DNA of 64,000 nt from Candidatus Caenarcanales bacterium (GCA_020050435.1 JAGVKQ010000005.1:186001-250000), one strand, 5' to 3'; counted from the first letter of the stretch, positions 52,886-61,746 are shown. Notes: generated from the sequence alone by a model not told the origin. Translations and numbers: made by a program.

Positions 52886-53617
52886 ATGACTACAGCCATT
52901 GTTATTCCTGCGCGCTATGAAAGTACTCGCTTTCCTGGGAAGCCATTAGCTTTAATTTCGGGAAAGCCAATGATAGAGTGGGTTGTAAAAAGAGCAAAGG
53001 AAGCCAAGCTGGCTGACAGAATTATTATTGCTTGTGATGATGATAGAATCTTTGATTTTGCTAAAAAAAATCTAGATGTAGAAGTAGAAATGACTTCACC
53101 TGATCATACCTGTGGAACAGATAGAATCATAGAAGTTTTAAAGAGAAATCTAGATATAGAATATGTCGTGAACTTTCAAGGGGATGAACCTCTTCTTCCA
53201 GGTGCATATGCCGATATTTTAATCAAATCGAGTGTAGAAAATAAAAACGCTATTTCTACTCTAATCACACCTATTAAAGATAAAAAAGATTTAGATAATC
53301 CAAATATAGCAAAAGTAATTCTAGATAAAGATGGCTATGCTATATGTTTTTCTCGTTCTCAAATCCCATATAATCGTGATAATCGATCTGATTTTACTTA
53401 TTATAAACACATTGGAATATACGGCTATAGCAGAGAAGTTCTTTTAAAATTTGGTGAGCTTCCAGTAAGTGAAATAGAAACCATGGAACAGTTAGAGCAG
53501 CTAAGAGCTATATTTAATGGCATTAAAATTAAAACCAATATTGTAGAAAAAGCATTTCAACCAGTAGATCTTCCTAGTGATGTAAAGCTTGTAGAAAGCG
53601 TTTTAGCTCTTAACTAA
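52886..53617 (+). CDS. kdsB: 3-deoxy-manno-octulosonate cytidylyltransferase
   Basis: The 243-residue CMP-Kdo synthetase begins TTAIVIPARYESTRFPGKPL, the CTP-binding signature with the Arg/Lys pair. MTSPDHTCGTDRI and NFQGDEPLLP (metal Asp) follow, then FSRSQIPYN, YKHIGIYGYSREVL and SEIETMEQLEQLR. It activates Kdo for lipid A core synthesis, indicating a Gram-negative outer membrane with LPS. No other Kdo gene lies adjacent. The 3' end overlaps that of the converging coiled-coil gene by 15 bp. Confidence 0.95.
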   Translation: MTTAIVIPARYESTRFPGKPLALISGKPMIEWVVKRAKEAKLADRIIIACDDDRIFDFAKKNLDVEVEMTSPDHTCGTDRIIEVLKRNLDIEYVVNFQGDEPLLPGAYADILIKSSVENKNAISTLITPIKDKKDLDNPNIAKVILDKDGYAICFSRSQIPYNRDNRSDFTYYKHIGIYGYSREVLLKFGELPVSEIETMEQLEQLRAIFNGIKIKTNIVEKAFQPVDLPSDVKLVESVLALN

Positions 53618-54931
53618 GTTTTCAGCTTTTTCTTGTGTCTTTTCTTGTCTTAAAACTTCTGATTTTAGTTTACTGATTCTAGTATGTAAACTAATGGCTA
53701 TGTTTTTAGCTGAATTTAACTCTTCTTTTAAAGAATCTGCTTTTTCAGGTAAAGATGAGAGCTCATCTATTTTTTGCTGAAGGGAAGCAATCTTTTCATG
53801 GGCTTTTTCTAAAGACTCAGTATTAAGAGCAAGTTCTTTAGTTAAATTAGTACTTTTATTTTCAGAAGTAGTTAACTTGTCATTTAATAAAGATGATTCA
53901 TTCTCAATCTGACTCTTTACAATAAGTATAGCTTCATAATCAGATTGAAGTTTTTGTACTATTAAAACTTTTTCATTTATTGACCTTGAAGCTTTTGCTT
54001 CTTGATCATTTAACTCGTCTAAAGACTCAATAACTTCATTTAACTTTTCAATAATGCTTTCGCTACTTTTTGTTTTTCCAGAGAATAATTTGCTTAAGAA
54101 GCCACCATCATTAGATTTGCTGATTTCTTCTTTTGCTTTATTTAATTTTTCTTTAATTGATTTGATTGATTTGTTTTGATCTTGAGATTCTTGTGGTGTA
54201 TTTAATTCACCTTCAGAAAGTTGCTTATTTTTATTAAAAGTAGACTGGTATAGAGAAATAAGTTCTTTTAATTTACTGTCAGAAATACTTTTAGGAAAAT
54301 ACTTCTCAACTAATTTTTCAGTTATTCTTTGGAGAGTTTTGCCTACACCTTCGGCAGTACTAGGATACTTCTCTTTTACTTTTTCAATTAAAACTACTGA
54401 AAGCTCATTGATGTTTGAAATTTGATTAAGGCTAACTGATGCTAATGCTAATCTTACTGCCCAAATTGCATGTGTGTTTGGATCGACATCATTTTGAAGA
54501 GTTAACTCTTTTTGAAATTTTCTAAATTTCCCAAGATTTTTAGATTCAATATGTAACAGTGTTTGTAAGTGTCTGATAATATCTTTTTGAGCTTTGCACT
54601 GCTTGTTTTGAAGTCTTATATGATTAAAATCAGCTACTGATGTTTCTTTTTGTTTTGCAGGAAAAAGGAAAAGGATTTGATTTTCAAGTGTCCATACATA
54701 GTTTAGTATTTCTTCTTGGATTTCTTCTTCGGAAGCTTTTTGCCAATTCTTAGTCGGAGAAATGCTGTAAACAGCTTGAGTTAATTCTTCTTGAGAAAGT
54801 TTTTTACCTCTGCTTTGTAAAAGTGAAGCTAATTCCTCAATGTTAGTAGCAGGAAATTCACAAAGTGTTTTTAAAACAATTTTTTGAGTTTCTTTGTTTA
54901 AGGTTTGTGGTTGTTCTTGAGTAGCTACCAT
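53603..54931 (-). CDS. Coiled-coil hypothetical protein (442 aa)
   Basis: AAGGAG lies about 7 nt before the ATG. The first 210 residues are globular-helical (TLCEFPATNIEELASLLQSR, HAIWAVRLALASVSLNQI). A linker rich in S/Q/K contains GGFLSKLFSGKTKSSE. From about 300 to 440 there is a continuous coiled coil with heptads (EKLNEVIESLDELND, KLQSDYEAILIVKSQIENES). It is soluble, without a signal. Structural or cytoskeletal roles are possible, but unsupported. It lies 24 bp downstream of the S1-like gene on the same strand. Confidence 0.75.
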   Translation of the reverse strand: MVATQEQPQTLNKETQKIVLKTLCEFPATNIEELASLLQSRGKKLSQEELTQAVYSISPTKNWQKASEEEIQEEILNYVWTLENQILFLFPAKQKETSVADFNHIRLQNKQCKAQKDIIRHLQTLLHIESKNLGKFRKFQKELTLQNDVDPNTHAIWAVRLALASVSLNQISNINELSVVLIEKVKEKYPSTAEGVGKTLQRITEKLVEKYFPKSISDSKLKELISLYQSTFNKNKQLSEGELNTPQESQDQNKSIKSIKEKLNKAKEEISKSNDGGFLSKLFSGKTKSSESIIEKLNEVIESLDELNDQEAKASRSINEKVLIVQKLQSDYEAILIVKSQIENESSLLNDKLTTSENKSTNLTKELALNTESLEKAHEKIASLQQKIDELSSLPEKADSLKEELNSAKNIAISLHTRISKLKSEVLRQEKTQEKAENLVKS

Positions 54932-54955
54932 TTTATTCTCCTTATCACTTACACT

Positions 54956-56182
54956 TTAATTATTAAGGGCTTCTTCTGTTTCATTTTCCAATGAACATAA
55001 TGCAAAATTATCTAGGCTAATAGAAGGGATATTGATTGAATCATAATCACTTCCATTATTTCCATTACCATTTCCATTACTTAATGTTGCATTCTCTAAT
55101 GGTGCATTTTCTGACTCATCTGATGATTGAAGTTTAACCCCTTCAATTTTTTCTTGAGTTACATCAATAAGTGACAAACCAATTTTCTTTTGATTAATAT
55201 CAAGCTTTACAACTTTTGCAATTATAGTAGAACCAACTTTTGGTTTTTCAGATCCCTCTGGGATTTCTGAATTATGAAGAAGAGCTTCAATTCCTGGTAA
55301 TAACTCTACAAAAATACCAAATGCTGCTTCGCTAATTACTGTTCCGTAAATTAACATGCCAGCTTCAACCTTGGATTTGATTTGTGTCCATGGATCTCCA
55401 AGTAACTTCTTAATACTGAGTGCTACTCTTTGATTTTCTTTCTCTACCCTGAAAATAACAGCTTTTATTTCTTGACCCACTTTTACAACTTCTTTTGGGT
55501 GATTGTATCTTCCCCAGCTAAGTTCAGAAGCTGGAATTAAACCGTCAATACCACCAAGGTCAATAAATACACCAAAATCTGCAATTCTAAGTACAGGAGC
55601 AGAAACGATGTCTCCTTCTTTTAGTTTTAGTAAGGTATCTTCTGCTTTTCTTTGTTTTTCTAAGTCAACTGCTTTCTTTTGATTTAAAATTAATTTTCTT
55701 TCATTTTGGTTGATTTCTTCAATTAATACTTCAATTTCTTGTCCAATCCAATTTTCTTGAGCAATACCTGGAAGTCTAATATATCTTCCTGGTAAGAAGG
55801 CTCTTATGGAGTCAATGAATATCTCAGCGCCACCTTTTATAACCTTTGAAATGGTTACTTTAAATGAGTTCTCTTCTAATTTTAGTTGTTCGAGTTTTCC
55901 CCAGATTTCTTTTTCTTTTAATGCTCTTGGTGAAACTAAGTATCTGTCACTTTTATCTGGTCCAGATAAAACTACTGCTTTTAATTCTTCATTTTGCTTT
56001 ACTTCTTCAGCTGTTAAATGAGTGCTTGGAATAAAACCTTCCCACTCTTCATTAATATCAACAATATAGCCATCTTTTAATTTGGCTAGAATTCTACAAC
56101 TAACTTCTACATCCTTTGTAAGCTTATTTGCATATTTTGCTTTTAACTCTTCAAATGTAATTGTTGACATTGTTTTTGACAT
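54956..56182 (-). CDS. rpsA: Ribosomal protein S1-like (four S1 domains)
   Basis: The 408-residue protein carries four OB-fold S1 modules at roughly 20-85, 100-170, 190-260 and 275-345. The best matches are KEGDIVSAPVLRIADFGVFI plus DLGGIDGLIPASELSWGR and GMLIYGTVISEAAFGIFVEL plus GIEALLHNSEIP. S1 helps mRNA bind the 30S subunit, which suits a genome in which many genes lack Shine-Dalgarno sites. Four domains is the cyanobacterial/Gram-positive-like length rather than the six of E. coli. The C-terminal 60 residues are Asn/Ser/Glu-rich and disordered. A second start (MSTITFEE) lies four codons in. Confidence 0.85.
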   Translation of the reverse strand: MSKTMSTITFEELKAKYANKLTKDVEVSCRILAKLKDGYIVDINEEWEGFIPSTHLTAEEVKQNEELKAVVLSGPDKSDRYLVSPRALKEKEIWGKLEQLKLEENSFKVTISKVIKGGAEIFIDSIRAFLPGRYIRLPGIAQENWIGQEIEVLIEEINQNERKLILNQKKAVDLEKQRKAEDTLLKLKEGDIVSAPVLRIADFGVFIDLGGIDGLIPASELSWGRYNHPKEVVKVGQEIKAVIFRVEKENQRVALSIKKLLGDPWTQIKSKVEAGMLIYGTVISEAAFGIFVELLPGIEALLHNSEIPEGSEKPKVGSTIIAKVVKLDINQKKIGLSLIDVTQEKIEGVKLQSSDESENAPLENATLSNGNGNGNNGSDYDSINIPSISLDNFALCSLENETEEALNN

Positions 56183-56220
56183 TATCTTCGCCTCACTTAA
56201 TTAATTAAAACTAGAATATT

Positions 56221-56643
56221 TTAACTTGCTTTAGCATTTACAAAAAAGACTTTACTAGCATAACCTAAACCTAAGCTAACTGCTAGGCAGATAATTCCTA
56301 AAATTGCTTTATCAATACTGCTATTACGCAAAAAATAACCTATTGACATCATAATACCTAGTAAAACAAAGCCTCTTATACCTAGGACTTTTATCCAACC
56401 TATATACATGTCATTTCCTGTAAAGGTTATTGACTTTGCATTATTACAATATTTAGTAGCAACCTTTTGAAGAACAAATCTACCTTTTAATAGTCCAATA
56501 ATAACTCCAATTGAAGCAAAAATAATTAGCTTAGGCCCAATATCTAATGTAAGTAATCCCTGTACACCCGTTGAAAGTAATCTTATTGAAACAGCTAGCC
56601 AGATTAACCCAACAATTAATAAACTTACTTTTTCTGGTTTCAT
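56221..56643 (-). CDS. Small membrane protein (140 aa) of unknown function
   Basis: It has about four hydrophobic helices: VSLLIVGLIWLAVSIRLL, PKLIIFASIGVIIGLL, FVLLGIMMSIGYFL and AILGIICLAVSLGLGYA. A polar segment between helices 2 and 3 holds CNNAKSITFTGNDMYIGW. No family is recognised. It lies upstream of the S1-like gene on the same strand with a 38-bp gap. Confidence 0.7.
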   Translation of the reverse strand: MKPEKVSLLIVGLIWLAVSIRLLSTGVQGLLTLDIGPKLIIFASIGVIIGLLKGRFVLQKVATKYCNNAKSITFTGNDMYIGWIKVLGIRGFVLLGIMMSIGYFLRNSSIDKAILGIICLAVSLGLGYASKVFFVNAKAS

Positions 56644-56878
56644 TTTATTTTTATCCTTATTCTTATTTCTTGATCATTATATTAAAGTCATCTTAATATA
56701 AAATTTGTATTTCTAACCATTTCTTTACCTTCCAAGCCTCTTACCTAAGCCTTTTAAACAAAGGATCAGGTTGAAAATAAAATTTATTTAATATATATAG
56801 AAAATCGAGAAAGATTAACTTTATTTTATCTAGATTATCTGTATATAGTCTTCAAAAAACCTAACAAAGAGGCTATTA

Positions 56879-57205
56879 TTGTTTCATAAGGTTAAATCTA
56901 TGAAATCCCACTCAAAAAATGAATCAGTACCAATAAGAGCTTTAGATCAAGAGCTTATTAATTTATTGTATAAACAATTAACTGATGAATTAGCAGAACT
57001 AATTAAAGAATTAAATGACTCCTCAAAGATCGGTGCTTTTGGTGCTATGTCTACCTTATCAGCAAAGATCTCTGAAATGTCAGCAGATATTAAAAAACTT
57101 CAACATCTTCCTTCAATGCTTACAAATCCTTTTATTATGGAAGATCCTAGAGATGTTCTAGATGATTTAAGTAAGAAATATAATAAGAAGAAAAAGAAGA
57201 AGTAA
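56879..57205 (+). CDS. Small helical protein with Lys-rich tail
   Basis: Two starts are possible: TTG at 56879 with AGAGG 6 nt before it, or ATG at 56900 with AAGG 8 nt before it. The annotated 108 residues use the first. The peptide is helical (EVLINLLYKQLTDELAEL-like heptads), with an unusual C-terminus of about nine lysines with few breaks. The rest is acidic. A basic tail of this kind suggests nucleic-acid or membrane contact. No family is recognised. A palindromic repeat and the converging pilC end follow 12-37 bp downstream. Confidence 0.65.
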   Translation: MFHKVKSMKSHSKNESVPIRALDQELINLLYKQLTDELAELIKELNDSSKIGAFGAMSTLSAKISEMSADIKKLQHLPSMLTNPFIMEDPRDVLDDLSKKYNKKKKKK

Positions 57206-57217
57206 ACGTCTTTGCCG

Positions 57218-57245
57218 GTAGAAGCGCGATTAATTGCGCTTCTAC
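57218..57245. repeat. 28-bp palindrome forming the pilC stop codon
   Basis: The arms GTAGAAGCGCGATT and AATTGCGCTTCTAC are inverted copies. Minus-strand bases 1-4 (GTAG) contain the pilC TAG stop at 57242-57244. The GC-rich hairpin lies between converging genes. Confidence 0.9.
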
Positions 57246-58525
57246 TTGATCTGCGAAATAACAGTAAAGATAGGAAGATACATTCCTATAACAATAGCTC
57301 CTACTAATCCGCCTAATGTAACGATCATAACTGGCTCCATAAGAGATGTAAGTGATTCAACAGCATTTTCTACTTCAACATCATAAAAGTCAGCGACTTT
57401 TTCAAGCATGTTTTCTAATTGACCGGTTTCTTCACCGATAGCTACCATTTGTGTAACCATGGGTGGGAAAAGTTTGCTTTCACCTAAAGGTCCGCTAATG
57501 GTGCCACCTTGCTGAACTTTTGCCTGAATCAATTCAACTGCTCTTGATAAAACTGCATTTCCAGAGGAATCTTTAACTACATCAAGTGCTGAAACAATAG
57601 GTACACCAGATTTTGTAAGCGTTCCAAATGTTCTTGTAAATCTTGCTACTGCTACTTTTCTCATAATGTCGCCAAATATAGGGACATTAAGCATTGCATA
57701 GTCAAGAGCATATTTACCTTCAGGTGTTTCATACCACTTTTTCAGTGACCATGTTCCAAATATTAATCCAGCAATTATAGCTATCATGTACCATGAACGT
57801 AAAAAATCACTGATAGAAATTAAAAACTTTGTGTATGCTGGGAGCTCGCTACCTAGAGATGTAAATAATCCAGAGAATGTAGGTAGAACTAAAGTTAACA
57901 TAGCATAGAATACACCTACTGCAATTACCATGACTACTACAGGGTAAGTCATTGCTGATTTTACCTGCTGAGTGAGTTTACTTCTTTCTTCCATGAATCC
58001 AGCAAGCCTATTTAAAACCTGATCCAGCACACCGCCGGCTTCACCGGCTCTTACCATTGAAATATAAAGAGTGTCAAAAATCTTAGTGTGTTTAGAGAGT
58101 GCATCTGAAAGTGTGCCACCTTGTTCAATGTCATATCTAACCTGTTCAAGCACTTTTCTAAGCTTTGGATTTGTAGTTTGTTCAGTTAAAACAGTTAAAG
58201 CTCTGAGCATTGCAACACCAGCTTCAATCATTGATGCAAACTGTCTGGAGAAAATAACCATATCCCTCAAAGTTACAGGCTGATATTTTTCAAGAAAATC
58301 TTGAAAAGAAGAATTCTCCTCTGTTTTTTTTGTAGAGGGGGCAGAGCCTGACGGGCTGTATGTAAAAGAAGGAGAGGAGTTTTTTGAGCTGGTTTGTTTT
58401 ATATCTACTACCCAAAGCCCATCTTGTTTAAGAGTAGCTCTGGCACTGTCCATACTATCTGCATTTATGGAAGCTTCTTTGAGCTCTCCTTTATTGTTTC
58501 TGGCTTTGTAAGTAAATGTTGGCAT
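57242..58525 (-). CDS. pilC: Type IV pilus / type II secretion inner-membrane platform protein PilC
   Basis: The 427-residue protein has a soluble N-terminal domain (about 1-80; MPTFTYKARNNKGELKEASI) and a Ser/Pro linker. Two T2SSF domains follow, each with FARTFGTL-like helices (here FSRQFASMIEAGVAMLRAL and FTRTFGTLTKSGVPIVSAL). The C-terminal helices hold VESLTSLMEPVMIVTLGGLVGAIVIG. PilC anchors the pilus assembly ATPases at the inner membrane. pilB, pilT and pilin genes are not adjacent. The stop codon is created by a 28-bp palindromic repeat. No Shine-Dalgarno is seen. Confidence 0.95.
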   Translation of the reverse strand: MPTFTYKARNNKGELKEASINADSMDSARATLKQDGLWVVDIKQTSSKNSSPSFTYSPSGSAPSTKKTEENSSFQDFLEKYQPVTLRDMVIFSRQFASMIEAGVAMLRALTVLTEQTTNPKLRKVLEQVRYDIEQGGTLSDALSKHTKIFDTLYISMVRAGEAGGVLDQVLNRLAGFMEERSKLTQQVKSAMTYPVVVMVIAVGVFYAMLTLVLPTFSGLFTSLGSELPAYTKFLISISDFLRSWYMIAIIAGLIFGTWSLKKWYETPEGKYALDYAMLNVPIFGDIMRKVAVARFTRTFGTLTKSGVPIVSALDVVKDSSGNAVLSRAVELIQAKVQQGGTISGPLGESKLFPPMVTQMVAIGEETGQLENMLEKVADFYDVEVENAVESLTSLMEPVMIVTLGGLVGAIVIGMYLPIFTVISQIK

Positions 58526-58706
58526 AACTATTTAATTAAATATTAACAGGAAATATTCTTAACCATTAAATTCAGATTTTTTATATGGGATTTTGTTCCT
58601 GACATTACTATTTAATACTCAATCATTAAATGTAACCATGGGTTACATTTTTTACTTTCCTTTATTAACCTTTAATCCCTAGCTTCAAAAGCCTATAATC
58701 ATTTTC

Positions 58707-61241
58707 ATGAAATATAAGTGGAATATTAAAGAACATAATAATATATCAAAAGAATTTTTAGAAATAGCATTCAATTCAGAAATAATTGCAAAAATGCTTT
58801 TGAATAGAGGAATTGATTCACCTCAAAAAGCTAAAGAATATTTATATCCAGAAGAATATACCCCTTCAAGACCTGAAGAAATTCCTGGTCTTGTAAAAGC
58901 AAAAGAAAGAATAATAAAAGCCATAAATGAAAATGAAAAAATAACTATTTTTGGTGATTATGATGTAGATGGCACTACTTCTGCTGCTTGTCTTATTCTG
59001 ACTCTAAAACAATTTACAAATAATATTGATTTTTATATTCCAAATAGATTGAGTGAAGGCTATGGATTAAATCTTGAAGCTGTTAGAGCGATTGCGAAAA
59101 AAAGTAAGAGGGCGGGTCACGACACGCCCCTACTCATCACATGTGATTGCGGAATTACAAATGTAAAAGAAGTAGAGCTGGCTAATGAGCTGGGAATGGA
59201 TGTAATTATTACTGATCATCATTCACTTCCAGAAATTTTACCCCCTGCTCATGCAATCTTAAACCCGAAACAATTACCTGAAGGACATAAACTTCACTTT
59301 TTACCAGGTGTTGGTGTGGCATATAAGTTAGCTGAGGCTATTCTTGAAGATATGTGTCATTCCCGGCTTGATCGGGAATCCATACCATTGAAAGACCTGG
59401 ATTCCCATTTACATGGGAATGACAAAAAAAACAATCCAATTGCTCATACTGAGTTGCTTGATCTTGTTACTTTAGGCATGATTGCAGATCTAGCACCACT
59501 TGTAGATGAGAACAGATATCTTGTCCAAATTGGCTTACCAAGGCTTGCATATACTAAGAAATTGGGGCTTAGGGAATTATTAAGAGTTTGTGGATTGAGT
59601 GCTCCACAAGGTGCAGATGTTGTACGAGGTAAAGACGTTGTACACAACGTCTCTACAGAGCACATTGGTTTTGGAATAGCACCTAGAATTAACGCTGTAG
59701 GCAGACTTACTGATGCAAATCTTGCTGTAAAACTTATGACTACAGAAGATTTGCTTGAAGCCGTAAATCTCGCTACAGAGTTAGAATTTCAAAACAGACA
59801 AAGACAAACTCTTTGTGAAGAGACAGTAAAAGATGCAATTTCTCTGGTCTCTGAAGAAGTAGATTTTGAAAAAGATAAATGTATAATTATTGCTAAAGAA
59901 AATTGGCACCATGGAATTATAGGAATTGTAGCTTCTAGAGTATTAGAAAAGTTTAGTTTGCCTACCCTTTTGATTTGCATAGATAAAGAACAAAACATTG
60001 CCAGAGGATCAGGTAGAAGTATTGGTGCTTTAAATATAGTAGATGTATTGAATGAATGTTCTTCTCATCTTGAAAAATTTGGAGGACATAAAGCTGCATG
60101 TGGTCTTTCTATAAAACCTGAAAATATAGAATCTTTTATTGATAAGTTTAAAAATACTACTAATAAACTTTTAGAAGGACATGATATTAGTCCTGTATTA
60201 ATGGTGGATTCTAACCTTTCTATTTCAGATGTAAATATTGATTTAATAGAAAAAATAAATAAGCTTTCTCCTTTTGGTTTTGGAAATAAAATGCCTATTT
60301 TTGCAAGTGATGAAGTTGAAATAGTTGGACTTAAATCCATAGGAAAAGATGGGCAACACTTGAAATTGACACTTTTAAGTGTAATTGCGAGGGGTGACGT
60401 AAAAACCTTTGAAGCCCTCATCTGGAACTATGACAAAAGCCATCCTTTTGAAATCGGTGAAAATATAAAAATTGCTTATACGCCTAAAATAAACTCTTTT
60501 AATGGAAACACTTCTATTCAGTTAGAAGTTAAAGACTGTGAGAGAGTAGAACAAGTGATAGAAGTCAGAAATCAGCCGCCAAAGGCGAGCCTCGCCCAAT
60601 TGGGCGGGAAATCAGAAGATGGCATAGCTGTTTTTGACTATAGGATGAAAACAGAAGAATGTATTAATGAAGTTGGTAATTCTGTGCTCTTTTTCGCCGA
60701 AGTTAGCCAAAAAGATTTTTTACCTTTAAAAACTTATTCCAGAAATAATATTTCAAAGTGTGAAAATCTTGTTTTTCTTGATCTTCCTCCTGCTGAAAAC
60801 ATTTTCTTAGATGTAGTTAATAAAGCACAACCGAAAAATGTTTACTTGGCTTATTCACCCGAACATTTAGAAATGAATCCTCACTTTTTAATGAGAAGAT
60901 TAATAGGTATGATTCGCTATGTTGTAAATAATAAAGACTCAAAAGTAAGTGAAATACAATTACAATCTGCTTTAGGAATTAATAAAACTGCTTTAGCATA
61001 TGCCCTTCAAAGCTTAGAAAAGATAGGTTTTTTGGGGATTAGAAGAGGAAGTGATGTCTTAAATATAGATATTCTTGAAACTTCTCGACAGAATTTTGAA
61101 GAGTTAATAGAATATAACCTGTTGGTTTCAGAGATGAAAAAAATTCAAAAGTTTCACTTAACTTTGCTTCAGGCAAAAATCAATGAAATAGGACAGATCT
61201 TAAATAAACAAAAGGAATTAGCAAATGTCAGAAATAATTAA
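58707..61241 (+). CDS. recJ: Single-stranded-DNA-specific exonuclease RecJ, long form with repeat insertions
   Basis: This 844-residue DHH phosphoesterase starts with EEIPGLVKAKERI, then TIFGDYDVDGTTSAACLI (motif I), ITCDCGITN, VIITDHHSLPE (DHH motif), NPKQ, LVTLGMIADLAPL and GFGIAPRINAVGRL. Next come HHGIIGIVASRV and SGRS, with GGHKAACG (DHHA1), and an OB-fold. A winged-helix-like C-terminal extension (about 680-830; NKTALAYALQSLEKIGFLGI) makes it longer than the usual 560-580, as in the long Bacillus-type form. It degrades ssDNA 5'-3' in repair. At least four repeats are inserted in frame: 59106-59133, 59356-59423, 59629-59656 and 60575-60608. Confidence 0.95.
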   Translation: MKYKWNIKEHNNISKEFLEIAFNSEIIAKMLLNRGIDSPQKAKEYLYPEEYTPSRPEEIPGLVKAKERIIKAINENEKITIFGDYDVDGTTSAACLILTLKQFTNNIDFYIPNRLSEGYGLNLEAVRAIAKKSKRAGHDTPLLITCDCGITNVKEVELANELGMDVIITDHHSLPEILPPAHAILNPKQLPEGHKLHFLPGVGVAYKLAEAILEDMCHSRLDRESIPLKDLDSHLHGNDKKNNPIAHTELLDLVTLGMIADLAPLVDENRYLVQIGLPRLAYTKKLGLRELLRVCGLSAPQGADVVRGKDVVHNVSTEHIGFGIAPRINAVGRLTDANLAVKLMTTEDLLEAVNLATELEFQNRQRQTLCEETVKDAISLVSEEVDFEKDKCIIIAKENWHHGIIGIVASRVLEKFSLPTLLICIDKEQNIARGSGRSIGALNIVDVLNECSSHLEKFGGHKAACGLSIKPENIESFIDKFKNTTNKLLEGHDISPVLMVDSNLSISDVNIDLIEKINKLSPFGFGNKMPIFASDEVEIVGLKSIGKDGQHLKLTLLSVIARGDVKTFEALIWNYDKSHPFEIGENIKIAYTPKINSFNGNTSIQLEVKDCERVEQVIEVRNQPPKASLAQLGGKSEDGIAVFDYRMKTEECINEVGNSVLFFAEVSQKDFLPLKTYSRNNISKCENLVFLDLPPAENIFLDVVNKAQPKNVYLAYSPEHLEMNPHFLMRRLIGMIRYVVNNKDSKVSEIQLQSALGINKTALAYALQSLEKIGFLGIRRGSDVLNIDILETSRQNFEELIEYNLLVSEMKKIQKFHLTLLQAKINEIGQILNKQKELANVRNN
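59106..59133. repeat. 28-bp palindrome in frame in recJ, copy 1
   Basis: The arms AAGAGGGCGGGTCA and CGACACGCCCCTAC are imperfect inverted copies. It begins on a codon first base and is read K-R-A-G-H-D-T-P-L, the same frame and pattern as the leuS and hisH copies. It lies before ITCDCG. Confidence 0.85.
59356..59423. repeat. 68-bp REP-like inverted repeat in frame in recJ
   Basis: The ends GTCATTCCCG and GGGAATGAC are inverted copies, with internal nested repeats GGGAATCC and GGATTCCC. It is read as CHSRLDRESIPLKDLDSHLH and continues GND. The same repeat type is widespread in other bacterial genomes. Confidence 0.9.
59629..59656. repeat. 28-bp palindrome in frame in recJ, copy 2
   Basis: The arms GTAAAGACGTTGTA and CACAACGTCTCTAC are inverted copies. 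Here the element begins at the second base of a codon, unlike the other five coding copies, and is read G-K-D-V-V-H-N-V-S-T. Confidence 0.9.
60575..60608. repeat. GC-rich palindromic insertion in recJ
   Basis: GCCGCCAAAGGCG is followed by CTCGCCCAA|TTGGGCGGG (9-bp arms with one mismatch). It is read P-P-K-A-S-L-A-Q-L-G-G-K. It shares CGCCAAAGGCG with the intergenic element at 18095-18133. Confidence 0.75.
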
Positions 61242-61746
61242 ATCTAAGATTAGAGATATTCCAGACTTTCCACGTGAAGGCATAGTTTTTAAAGATATAA
61301 CCAATGTTTTAAAAGATGCAGATGCTTTTAAGCATGCCATTGATTTGCTTGCTAAGCATTTTGAAAAACAGCATATTGATTATATTGCAGGAATTGAAGC
61401 AAGAGGTTTTATTTTTGGCAGTGCTCTTGCGTATAAAATGGGTAAAGGTTTTATTCCTATTCGTAAACCAGGCAAACTTCCTCATAAAACTGAAAAAATT
61501 ACTTATGACTTAGAGTATGGAAAAGACAGTTTGGAAATTCACCTGGATGCTGTAGAGCCAGGGAAAAAAGTTCTTATAGTAGATGATCTTTTAGCTACAG
61601 GCGGTACTATAGATGCTGCTGTAAAATTGGTTAAGAAAATTGGTGGTGAGGTAATGGGAGTTGCTTTTGTTGTAGAACTTGAGTTCTTAAATGGACGCAA
61701 AAGGCTTCCAGAAGACTGTAATATTACTAAATTGATTACTTTTTAA
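61225..61746 (+). CDS. apt: Adenine phosphoribosyltransferase
   Basis: The 173-residue enzyme starts MSEIIKSKIRDIPDFPREGI, the classic Apt N-terminus. FKDITNVLKDADAFKHAID, GIEARGFIFGSALA and KPGKLPHKTEKITYDLEYG follow, then the PRPP-binding KVLIVDDLLATGGTIDAA. It salvages adenine to AMP in the cytoplasm. The start lies inside the recJ 3' end (17-bp overlap), with AAAGGA upstream, so expression follows recJ. Confidence 0.96.
   Translation: MSEIIKSKIRDIPDFPREGIVFKDITNVLKDADAFKHAIDLLAKHFEKQHIDYIAGIEARGFIFGSALAYKMGKGFIPIRKPGKLPHKTEKITYDLEYGKDSLEIHLDAVEPGKKVLIVDDLLATGGTIDAAVKLVKKIGGEVMGVAFVVELEFLNGRKRLPEDCNITKLITF

Noticed and set aside
60387-60420. Possible fifth repeat insertion in recJ (GAGGG...CCCTC)
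   Set aside because: Arms are only 5 bp and the region lies in a segment (FEALIWNYD) expected in RecJ. It is mentioned only as tentative.
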